Origin: Caryophanales bacterium UBA3668
Lineage (GTDB): Bacteria > Bacillota_I > Bacilli_A > RFN20 > CAG-826
Reading direction: 5' to 3'
Length of the DNA stretch: 6,967 nt
NCBI GenBank assembly: GCA_002373085.1
Contig: DFJP01000018.1
Span: 1 to 6,967 of the forward strand
A model generated the notes under the pieces. The model saw only the letters and a program-made list of their open reading frames with translations. It did no database searches and was not told where the DNA came from. Shown here piece after piece: positions 1 to 6,444 of this stretch. Numbering within the stretch: position 1 is the first letter of the stretch; every line of letters begins with the position of its first letter. The position numbers were made by a program, and so were the translations under genes.

Positions 1-828
1 ACGACAACTGGGGTAATCGGTAAATCAATCTTCGGGCAAGAAGTAATTGACTATACCGGCTTTAATCCAGAAGAGTTCCGCGCTGATGGAGCAGCTCTTT
101 TACAACAATATAATCAAAATCCAAATGGTAAATATTCAGCTGCTGAATTAGTTGCTATTGGACTTGAGAAATATAGAAGTTGTGAAAATTCTTATTCTAT
201 CGGCATCGGATTAGCGTCTACTGTTGTTGCTCAAACAATTAGAAACTACCAAATCAAAAACGGAGATCGATATTTTGAAGAATCAATATCTAAATCCGAC
301 ATGGTTGGCGTTGCTAATAGAGCTATTCAAGATGGGAAAGATGGTGATATCACCCTTTATCTTGGCAAACCAACTAGTGCTGAAGTAGCGAATTATCCAG
401 AGAATGGAAAAGTCTACATCAAAGAGGACTACAAAAATTATCTTGGAAAAACGCTTGATGAGATGTTTATCTACTTAATTTCAAATAATTCAGTATTAGC
501 AGATGGAACTGAAGTCAAAAAGAGTAGTGACAAGATCGAAGTAACACTCAATCTCAACCCTGATATCGCAACTTATTACTATAAGGTACAAATGAAAAAC
601 ATTTCTGGCCTTGATAGGTTGCCATCCTTCAAGTACTTAAAGCATATATATACATTCGATAAAAATATGATGCTTAAACACGCACTTGTGGATGAGGAAT
701 ATTCCGCATCAATGGGAATTACCGTCAATATTCATAACACGATTAACTATAGTTACTACGCGAACGAATATATGGAAATCCCTGAATACAACATCCCACT
801 TAATTATTCATTGAAAGGAGAAAACTAA
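1..828 (+). CDS. Probable exported beta-rich protein of unknown function, 5' end missing
   Basis: The reading frame is open from the first base of the window to TAA at 826-828 (275 residues visible), so the gene starts upstream and the ATG at 301 is internal. I do not recognise the family. The visible part begins with Gly/Ala-rich and helical stretches. It then has a helical segment around residues 140-165 (KEDYKNYLGKTLDEMFIYLI) and a strand-rich C-terminal half: IEVTLNLNP at 179-187, then further strands to about residue 257 rich in Tyr, Asn and Ile. The layout of a helix, then a charged turn, then alternating hydrophobic strands resembles blocks in the next gene. No catalytic motif is visible. 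The N-terminus, where a signal peptide or lipobox would lie, is outside the window. The gene is 1 nt from the downstream gene and contains its ribosome site, so the two are very likely co-transcribed and translationally coupled. Extracytoplasmic location and kinship with the neighbour are inferences; the open frame itself is certain. Confidence 0.85.
   Translation, partial: TTTGVIGKSIFGQEVIDYTGFNPEEFRADGAALLQQYNQNPNGKYSAAELVAIGLEKYRSCENSYSIGIGLASTVVAQTIRNYQIKNGDRYFEESISKSDMVGVANRAIQDGKDGDITLYLGKPTSAEVANYPENGKVYIKEDYKNYLGKTLDEMFIYLISNNSVLADGTEVKKSSDKIEVTLNLNPDIATYYYKVQMKNISGLDRLPSFKYLKHIYTFDKNMMLKHALVDEEYSASMGITVNIHNTINYSYYANEYMEIPEYNIPLNYSLKGEN
814..820 (+). promoter_or_regulatory. Strong ribosome binding site for the 1165-aa gene
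   Basis: AAAGGAG lies 9 nt before the ATG at 830 and is the only near-consensus Shine-Dalgarno sequence at a gene start in this window. It sits inside the last codons of the upstream gene, which stops at 828. This fixes the start of the large gene and indicates translational coupling of the pair. Confidence 0.9.
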
Positions 829-829
829 A

Positions 830-3800
830 ATGGACAAAAAGAAATTTGGAAAATTATGTGCCAAAATCGGAACTGGCTTTGTCGCTTTCGCAGGCACATT
901 AGTAGGTGGATATGTCTTAACACCTAACAAAGTTAGAACCGTTAATTTATCTTTTAGACAAAACGATGATGACTTTGAAGAAACACACTTCCAACAATTC
1001 GTTAACAGAATCTCTTCATATCCAGAACAAGGTTGTAATGGAATTCATGCTGATTTTGATAACTTCAACATTAGTTTTAAAACATCAGATGAAGCAACAA
1101 GAACAAATAACATCAACCTTGATGCAGAATTAGACTTAGTTATAAGAAGTTTATCTGATTTAGACTTAAGTCTAGACGCAAACATTGACTATAACGGTAG
1201 AAAATTACCATTACTCGTCACTTACACTGATAAAACTGCTTATTTTGGATTAAAAGATTTAAGGCTTAAATGCAGTTCAACTGGATTTGACGAATTAGGA
1301 GAAGTTATTGAAAACTTATTCCTTGCTTCCGTTGAAGAAGGAGGATTAGGAATTGACCCAATCGCTAAATTTGAAAGCGTTTGTAATGAATTTGTTGGAA
1401 AGATGGACATTAGCTCTATCCTTAGTAAATTCACTGGTGGTAGTGCTCCAACAATCAATTCTGAAGAAGAACAATTGCCTAATGGTGACTGGAAGTTTGA
1501 TTTAGAAATCAACATGAAAAAGGAAGTCGTTGTGACTCCTGCTACAGAAACCACTCCAGCAGTTACTGAAGAACAAGATAACTTCATTAACATCACAATC
1601 GTGACTGCTGAAAACTATGATTTAAAGCGTGTGGATTTAGGAACGATCTCTTTTGATAACTTTACTATTTCTGGTGCAATTGATTTTGAAGTTAAGCCAT
1701 TAACTGTTTATAAACCAGACGATCCTTTATATAGGCATTACGACGCTAACGTTAATTACGTTGAAATCGTCAGTTATAAAGGATGGATTAAAAAACTTGC
1801 TAACTTATTAGCAGATGAAAATCAAAAGATGTCATTATCTTTCAACTTAGATTTATCTAATGGTGGAAGAGTTGATGAAAACACTGGCCTTAAGAGTGCA
1901 GTTACTGAAATCGGTTCAATTAAAGGAGACATCAACTTAGATGCTTCTGAATTAATTGATTTATCTTCATGGGCAGTGGAAATTCCTGATCCATATAACC
2001 AAGAAGATCAACCAAACTTTGATGAAATCTCTAATAGAGTTAGAAGAAACGACACTGAAAACGATGAAAAAGAAGAGACTTTCTTAAGAAAGGTACTCAA
2101 TGGTATCAAACTTGGAATGAATCTTAAAATCATCGGTCAAAACAATGTTGAATACTCTAATTTAGATGTTAAATATCTCAATAATAGTGGTTATATCAAA
2201 TTCAATGAACAAGAAGATAATAACAACGTTAAGAAGTCTGTTTTAAAGGCTAAAGTTGAAACTGAAACCTTTAACTGGATTCTTGATGAATTACCAAATG
2301 AAATCAAATCATTAGGTGATGATGTCGATATGTCTAGTTTGACTAGTACATTCAACGCGATTACCGATAGTGAACTCATCACAAGCATCAAAGAAGGAGA
2401 TTATTCTGGAATCTTAGATGTTCTTGAAACTCTTAAAAATGATGGAGAAAAAATCTATGTTGGATTAAACCTCTCATCTTTAGGTTTAGGAGATGACGCG
2501 AAAGTTGATTTAGTGCTTGATTCTTATGATTCTTATTTTGATGAGAATCTTGACCCAAATCATCCAGAAGAACACAAAGTGTTAGCCCTTTCCGTGAAAG
2601 ATGTTCAAGTTGGTGGTCTTAATATCGACTTTGACTTAACAAATGATACCTATCAAGATGTCGTTATGTCTGAAGAAGAGGCTGCAACTTATGATTCACT
2701 TGATTTCTTACCAACTGTGTTTGATCAAGTAAGTAACATCTTAAAGACCAAACAATCCGGATTTGCCTTAACTGGTGATTTACGTGATTATAAGAACCTT
2801 GGCTTACATATCAACGGACAAGGTCAATTTGATTACAACACTAAATTTGGTTTTGGTAACTTAACAATTGATCAATATAAATATCACGCTGATCAAGTGT
2901 GGTACAGCCACAAGATTGCTCTTGATGTTGATGACAAATCCGAAGATAGAACACAAAATAATGCGAAATTCATCTATGGTGATGTTAACGCAAGTGAAAA
3001 CATCAAAGGCACAATTGATATTCAATCAGTCTTAGATATCGTTGATGTTATTAAAACATTTATCAAAGATAATAAAGATGACGAAAGATATTCTAAGTTT
3101 ATTGATCCAATCTTAGAGCTCCTTGGTTTTGGCACAATTGCTAAGGCAATCGAAGATAAGAATTACTTAAGACTTACCGCTAACGATTTACTTAAAGAAA
3201 TCAAACAATATGATAACGGCAAGATGATTAAGATTGTTGTTGCTGGAGATATCTTCTCCTTAGAGAGTGATATTGAATTAAGAGTGAACTTTGCTTCTCT
3301 TGATAACAAAGTTATCGATTCTATCGAACTCAAAGACTTAATCTTAGGTGATTCTCCAGAAGCAGGAAAAGAAGATAGTAGAAAAAGGTTAAATCTTAAA
3401 CTCACATTACAAGACTTTAACGAAAACGCGAAATCCCCAATTCCTTCAAGCTTAACTAGTAAAGACTTTATCTCTTTAGCCTCTATTAAGACTTTATTAC
3501 AATTTGGTCTTAACACTACAAAACTTGGTTACTACAAGTTAAAAGCAGATATCTCCTTATCTATTGGTTCACTTAACATTGATACATTCCCAATTATGTT
3601 CCACATAGTTGTTAAGAATTCTTATGTCAAAGTATATGGAGTTATCGAAGATGTCCCTAACTTCTCTGTATTTGTCCAAGATAGTTTATTAACTACCGAC
3701 ATTAAGAGCGAGTTAACATTTGAGACATATAAAGATGGTGACCCAAATAAAACCAATGATGTCGGTGGTTACTTCACAATTAGAAAGACCACTGATCCAT

Positions 3801-4327
3801 GGATTGGTTATACCAAAATCCACACATATCGTTCCACAAGTAAGAACTTCATTAAAGCTGATAACTTACTCTATTACTTATTAAATGGTATGCTCGACAT
3901 TAAGAAGTCCTATATCACTGGTGACCTCGGTGGATTTGATCAACAAGGTGAAGAGAAGAAACCAGGCGATTATCCAAATGCATTAACATCGACTGGCTTT
4001 AAATACTCCGAATCCGCTAATAGATGGGATATCGGTCTTAACTTAAAGGCTATTACTGGTATTTCTCAACTCAACACTTTAGAAGCAAGCATTTACGCTT
4101 CTGAAGTGGGTGGAGTCACATATTTAACTAGACTTTACGCCAATCTTGACATTGACTTAAAGATTCATCTTGGAGTCAAAGCTGATATTAGAGTCCTTGA
4201 TATCGATCCAAATAAGACCGATTGGGATAACTCTATTAAGACAGCATTTAACAAGATTAATAGTTATGTCTTCCCAAGTGGAAAGAATATGCTTGATAAG
4301 CTTGATTGCTATACATGCAGACCTTAA
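830..4327 (+). CDS. Giant N-terminally anchored or secreted repeat protein, function unknown
   Basis: This 1165-residue protein belongs to no family I can name. Residues 1-12 are basic and residues 13-30 are hydrophobic (IGTGFVAFAGTLVGGYVL). No lipobox cysteine follows, so this is either a secretion signal or an uncleaved anchor. There is no LPXTG motif and no C-terminal membrane segment. The rest alternates strand-rich blocks with amphipathic helices. One block type occurs near residues 108-143, 423-458 and 900-940 (pattern LxLxAxIxxxGxxLPxxVxxxDxxxYxGL). A second occurs near 216-287, 537-602, 793-840 and 1061-1126 (xGxWxxxLxInL then a strand ending xVKDVxVGG or similar). Asp and Asn are abundant and there are no cysteines between 185 and 1160; the chain ends in a CxxC pair. 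The start is fixed by AAAGGAG 9 nt upstream. Strand-and-helix blocks of this kind recall lipid-binding lipoproteins such as LolA/LppX, but that is only a resemblance. An adhesin or surface-layer protein is equally possible. Confidence 0.85.
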   Translation: MDKKKFGKLCAKIGTGFVAFAGTLVGGYVLTPNKVRTVNLSFRQNDDDFEETHFQQFVNRISSYPEQGCNGIHADFDNFNISFKTSDEATRTNNINLDAELDLVIRSLSDLDLSLDANIDYNGRKLPLLVTYTDKTAYFGLKDLRLKCSSTGFDELGEVIENLFLASVEEGGLGIDPIAKFESVCNEFVGKMDISSILSKFTGGSAPTINSEEEQLPNGDWKFDLEINMKKEVVVTPATETTPAVTEEQDNFINITIVTAENYDLKRVDLGTISFDNFTISGAIDFEVKPLTVYKPDDPLYRHYDANVNYVEIVSYKGWIKKLANLLADENQKMSLSFNLDLSNGGRVDENTGLKSAVTEIGSIKGDINLDASELIDLSSWAVEIPDPYNQEDQPNFDEISNRVRRNDTENDEKEETFLRKVLNGIKLGMNLKIIGQNNVEYSNLDVKYLNNSGYIKFNEQEDNNNVKKSVLKAKVETETFNWILDELPNEIKSLGDDVDMSSLTSTFNAITDSELITSIKEGDYSGILDVLETLKNDGEKIYVGLNLSSLGLGDDAKVDLVLDSYDSYFDENLDPNHPEEHKVLALSVKDVQVGGLNIDFDLTNDTYQDVVMSEEEAATYDSLDFLPTVFDQVSNILKTKQSGFALTGDLRDYKNLGLHINGQGQFDYNTKFGFGNLTIDQYKYHADQVWYSHKIALDVDDKSEDRTQNNAKFIYGDVNASENIKGTIDIQSVLDIVDVIKTFIKDNKDDERYSKFIDPILELLGFGTIAKAIEDKNYLRLTANDLLKEIKQYDNGKMIKIVVAGDIFSLESDIELRVNFASLDNKVIDSIELKDLILGDSPEAGKEDSRKRLNLKLTLQDFNENAKSPIPSSLTSKDFISLASIKTLLQFGLNTTKLGYYKLKADISLSIGSLNIDTFPIMFHIVVKNSYVKVYGVIEDVPNFSVFVQDSLLTTDIKSELTFETYKDGDPNKTNDVGGYFTIRKTTDPWIGYTKIHTYRSTSKNFIKADNLLYYLLNGMLDIKKSYITGDLGGFDQQGEEKKPGDYPNALTSTGFKYSESANRWDIGLNLKAITGISQLNTLEASIYASEVGGVTYLTRLYANLDIDLKIHLGVKADIRVLDIDPNKTDWDNSIKTAFNKINSYVFPSGKNMLDKLDCYTCRP
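1151..1942 (+). repeat. First copy of a degenerate ~315-residue protein repeat
   Basis: This covers residues 108-371 of the large protein. It holds, in order, a strand block (ANIDYNGRKLPLLVTYTDKT), a helical stretch, a second strand block starting NGDWKFDLEINM, and a helix plus strands starting WIKKLANLL. The same order returns about 310-320 residues later. Similarity is at the level of pattern and a few positions, not DNA identity, so this is an ancient duplication if real. It was aligned by eye only. Confidence 0.45.
2096..2839 (+). repeat. Second copy of the degenerate protein repeat
   Basis: This covers residues 423-670 of the large protein. The block at 423-458 (NGIKLGMNLKIIGQNNVEYS then YLNNSGYIKF) aligns with 108-143. 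The block at 537-602 (NDGEKIYVGLNL, later HKVLALSVKDVQVGG) aligns with 216-287. The segment at about 627-670 (FDQVSNILKTKQSGFALTGDL) aligns with 317-346. The three offsets agree at roughly 310-321 residues, which argues for one duplicated unit. Partial further copies lie around residues 793-840, 900-940 and 1061-1126. Confidence 0.45.
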
Positions 4328-4329
4328 TT

Positions 4330-4349
4330 TTGATTAAATAATTAATCAA
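4330..4349 (+). repeat. Small AT-rich hairpin after the large gene
   Basis: TTGATTAA (4330-4337) and TTAATCAA (4342-4349) form a perfect 8-bp inverted repeat around a 4-nt AATA loop, 2 nt after the stop codon at 4325-4327. No T-run follows, so it is a poor terminator by itself. It may protect the 3' end of the mRNA. Its last two bases are shared with the larger hairpin that follows. Confidence 0.5.
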
Positions 4350-4410
4350 CCCTAATATAACTCTTGCGCACAAACGCGTTATGTGAGTAAATATATTAGG
4401 GTTTTCTTTT
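4348..4410 (+). terminator. Long-stem hairpin plus T-rich run abutting the PAP2 start
   Basis: AACCCTAATATA (4348-4359) and TATATTAGGGTT (4392-4403) are perfect 12-bp inverted repeats separated by 32 nt. The insert can pair further: ACTC 4360-4363 with GAGT 4385-4388, and GCG 4366-4368 with CGC 4375-4377. This gives a long imperfect hairpin. The run TTTTCTTTT at 4402-4410 follows, as in an intrinsic terminator for the upstream pair. It is odd that the run ends exactly at the next ATG and that the only SD-like bases of that gene (AGGG, 4398-4401) lie in the 3' arm. It could therefore be a conditional attenuator or translational switch rather than a simple terminator. Confidence 0.6.
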
Positions 4411-5097
4411 ATGAAAAAATACTTATATTGGTTAGCACCAATCTCGATTCTCATATTATTTGTTATCTTTACAGTCTTAGTTAAGACCGTTGATGTTCGA
4501 TATATTTCAGTTGGAACTTCTGAACTCAATTACTATATTGGCTTCTATTCAATGAATAGTGTTGCTCGTGATTGGGCAGAATCACTTAATAAATCTGATT
4601 TTGCAAAAACACTCAGCGATATTGTTTTATATCTCTCTTTCGCATTTGTTATTGGTTTTACTGGAGTTACAATTTTCCAAATCATCAAAAACAAATCCTT
4701 TAAAGCAGTTGATAGAAGATATTACATTCTTTTTGCAACATATGTTGCGGTAGTTATTTTATATTTCGCTTTTGAAGTAGTAAGAATTAACTATTCACCT
4801 ATGGTGGAAGATAAATTAAAACCATCTTATCCATCCACTCACGTGTTTGTCGCTACAGTTTTCTATATTTGTAGTACATTAACCGCTATCGATATGATTC
4901 CAATTGAAAAGAGACCTCTTAGAATTTTGACAATTGTTTTAATTGTATTCTTAGTCCTTTTAGTGGGATTTGTTAGATTCTTAAGCGGAAGACATTGGTT
5001 AAGCGATATCATTGCTGGCTACTTATTAGCAGGATTTGTTACTTCTTTATATGCGGTTATTTACCGTGACTTTTTCAAGCACCCTAAAAAAGATTAA
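4411..5097 (+). CDS. Membrane PAP2-type phosphatase
   Basis: This 228-residue protein has six predicted membrane helices (about 5-23, 69-92, 105-124, 143-160, 169-188, 197-218), the usual size and layout of bacterial PAP2 lipid phosphatases. Such enzymes remove phosphate from lipid phosphates such as phosphatidic acid or undecaprenyl pyrophosphate at the outer membrane face. Motif C2 is PSYPSTH at 138-144, with the proton-donor His144. Motif C3 is a variant with Arg189, nucleophile His195 and Asp199 (HWLSD), where the usual Ser before Arg is Val188. Motif C1 is degenerate: the INYSP segment at 126-130 has Ser129 where Arg is expected, and Glu122 stands at the Lys position. The catalytic histidines and Asp are kept, so activity is plausible but the phosphate-binding side is altered. 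The start follows a T-rich run; AGGG 9 nt upstream is the only SD-like sequence and lies in a hairpin. The downstream neighbours are a glycosyltransferase and an acyltransferase, which favours a role in envelope lipids. The exact substrate is unknown. Confidence 0.85.
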   Translation: MKKYLYWLAPISILILFVIFTVLVKTVDVRYISVGTSELNYYIGFYSMNSVARDWAESLNKSDFAKTLSDIVLYLSFAFVIGFTGVTIFQIIKNKSFKAVDRRYYILFATYVAVVILYFAFEVVRINYSPMVEDKLKPSYPSTHVFVATVFYICSTLTAIDMIPIEKRPLRILTIVLIVFLVLLVGFVRFLSGRHWLSDIIAGYLLAGFVTSLYAVIYRDFFKHPKKD

Positions 5098-5116
5098 TTG
5101 AATTAAAAATTCAATT
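5096..5116 (+). repeat. Hairpin over the PAP2 stop codon and next promoter
   Basis: AATTGAATT (5096-5104) and AATTCAATT (5108-5116) form a perfect 9-bp inverted repeat with a 3-nt AAA loop. It begins within the PAP2 stop codon and its left arm contains the proposed -35 box of the next gene. Only three T residues end it, so it is at best a weak terminator. It could instead be a small operator-like palindrome. Confidence 0.5.
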
Positions 5117-5125
5117 TGGTATACT
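5098..5125 (+). promoter_or_regulatory. Extended -10 promoter for the glycosyltransferase
   Basis: TTGAAT (5098-5103) is a -35-like box, 16 nt before TATACT (5120-5125). The latter matches the -10 consensus at five of six bases and is preceded by the TG of an extended -10 (TGG at 5117-5119). Transcription would start near 5131-5133, only 2-4 nt before the ATG at 5135, giving a nearly leaderless mRNA. This fits the absence of any ribosome site upstream. Confidence 0.6.
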
Positions 5126-5134
5126 ATTTAATAT

Positions 5135-6442
5135 ATGAATATTAACTATGATTTAATCACACTAATAATGACAGCACTTACTGCGGTAATGATTGTTTTT
5201 GTTTTATGCCTATCTATTTATTACTTATGCTTCTGGAGCGTTTCCGCTAAAAAGGTTGAACCAGTTCCTCATAGTGATAAATTAACAAAATTTGCAGTTT
5301 TAATTGCAGCAAGAAACGAAAGCAAAGTTATTGATCATATTTTAGAGAGTTTAAAAAACCAAACATATCCACGCGATAGTTTTGAAGTTTATGCAATCGT
5401 TGAAAAAGAAAATGATCCAACAGTTGAAATCGTTCAAAAATATGGTTTCAAATATTTCGTGAGAGATCGCTTAATGGATGGAAGAAGAACAAAAGGCTTC
5501 GCTATCCAAGAGTGTATTGATTATTTCTGGAGAAATAACATTCAATATGATTCCTATATGATTTTTGACGCGGATAACATCTTAGCGCCTACATATTTAG
5601 AAATCATGAACGACCTTAGACAAACAGGTGTTAAAGTTGGCTTAGGATTTAGAAACTTCACTAACGCGAACACTAACTGGTTAACAGTTGGATCAAGTGT
5701 CATGTTTGCCTATATGAATGATGTTACTTCCAAAGGAAGAACATTCCTTTTCCACAAAGCAACATTAATGGGAACAGGTTACTTTGTTGATGATGATATT
5801 ATTAGAGATGCTGGTGGATGGATTTTCACTGGTATGACTGAAGATATCCAACTCACCACATATTGCTATTATCATGACATTTATATGCGTTATTACCCAC
5901 TTGTGTGTTTCTACGACGAACAATCTCCAGAATTTAAGACTGTCCACGCTCAACACGTAAGATGGTTATATGGATATTTCCAAAGAAGAGATTTCTTAAA
6001 AGGAGTGGGAGTGCAACATGACTACCATTCTTCACAAATGCAATCCTTCATGAGATTTGAATTCAATGTTGGACTTATCCCATTTGTTATCTTTAACTGT
6101 GTTATGGGTATTTCTGCAATCATTAATTTAGTCTTTGGATCTATCGCAACTTTCTATGTCGGACCAGAACATTATGGTTTCTTATTTGGTATTGCTGCAT
6201 TCCAATTCTTACTTATTTATGTCAGCTTTGCTTTGCCAGCATTTATTACCATACTTCGCGCTAACGACAGAATTAATTTAACAACCAAAAACAAGATTAT
6301 TGGTGTTCTTACTTACATGTTCTTCTTCTATGAATTTGTTCTCTCTTTCTTTGACGGAGCATTCCATCCAAAGAAGAGAACAACTTGGACAAGAATTAAA
6401 CACACTGGACAAATCACAAATAAGGACTTGCTTAAGAAATAA
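5135..6442 (+). CDS. Membrane-bound processive family 2 glycosyltransferase
   Basis: This 435-residue protein belongs to the GT2 group that includes hyaluronan, cellulose and poly-GlcNAc synthases. One N-terminal membrane segment lies at about 10-34. The cytosolic catalytic domain follows: VLIAARNE at 55-62, the metal-binding DAD at 145-147, the catalytic-base TED at 235-237, and QHVRW (the QxxRW motif) at 273-277. Two to four C-terminal membrane helices lie between about 310 and 408. All motifs for nucleotide-sugar binding and catalysis are intact, and QxxRW points to a processive or membrane-associated enzyme. Sugar and acceptor cannot be read from the sequence; with a PlsC and a PAP2 neighbour, a lipid acceptor such as diacylglycerol or a lipid-linked polymer is plausible. 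The ATG at 5135 comes after an in-frame stop at 5129-5131; Met12 (5168) is an alternative start. Neither has a ribosome site, and the promoter position favours 5135. The next gene starts 2 nt after the stop. Confidence 0.9.
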   Translation: MNINYDLITLIMTALTAVMIVFVLCLSIYYLCFWSVSAKKVEPVPHSDKLTKFAVLIAARNESKVIDHILESLKNQTYPRDSFEVYAIVEKENDPTVEIVQKYGFKYFVRDRLMDGRRTKGFAIQECIDYFWRNNIQYDSYMIFDADNILAPTYLEIMNDLRQTGVKVGLGFRNFTNANTNWLTVGSSVMFAYMNDVTSKGRTFLFHKATLMGTGYFVDDDIIRDAGGWIFTGMTEDIQLTTYCYYHDIYMRYYPLVCFYDEQSPEFKTVHAQHVRWLYGYFQRRDFLKGVGVQHDYHSSQMQSFMRFEFNVGLIPFVIFNCVMGISAIINLVFGSIATFYVGPEHYGFLFGIAAFQFLLIYVSFALPAFITILRANDRINLTTKNKIIGVLTYMFFFYEFVLSFFDGAFHPKKRTTWTRIKHTGQITNKDLLKK

Positions 6443-6444
6443 CT

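Noticed and set aside
301..828. ATG at 301 as the start of the first gene
   Set aside because: The frame is open upstream to base 1 with protein-like codon use and no ribosome site before 301, so the gene is simply cut by the window edge.
1161..1174. Perfect 14-bp palindrome TAGACTTAAGTCTA
   Set aside because: It lies inside a coding region encoding an Asp/Leu alternation (LDLSLD) and has no partner site or regulatory context, so it is best explained by codon composition.
1240..1596. 118-codon open frame on the - strand
   Set aside because: It lies wholly inside the large + strand gene and has a composition typical of an antisense shadow (Ser/Leu-rich), with no ribosome site.
3163..3516. 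117-codon open frame on the - strand
   Set aside because: It is antisense to the large gene, Leu/Ser-rich, with no motif or start signal.
4356..4397. Possible -10 boxes TATAAC (4356-4361) and TATATT (4392-4397) for the PAP2 gene
   Set aside because: Neither has a convincing -35 box at 16-18 nt nor a TG extension, and both lie in the arms of the inverted repeat.
4257..4529. 90-codon open frame on the - strand spanning the junction hairpins
   Set aside because: It overlaps the ends of two well-supported genes and both hairpins, and the product has no recognisable feature.
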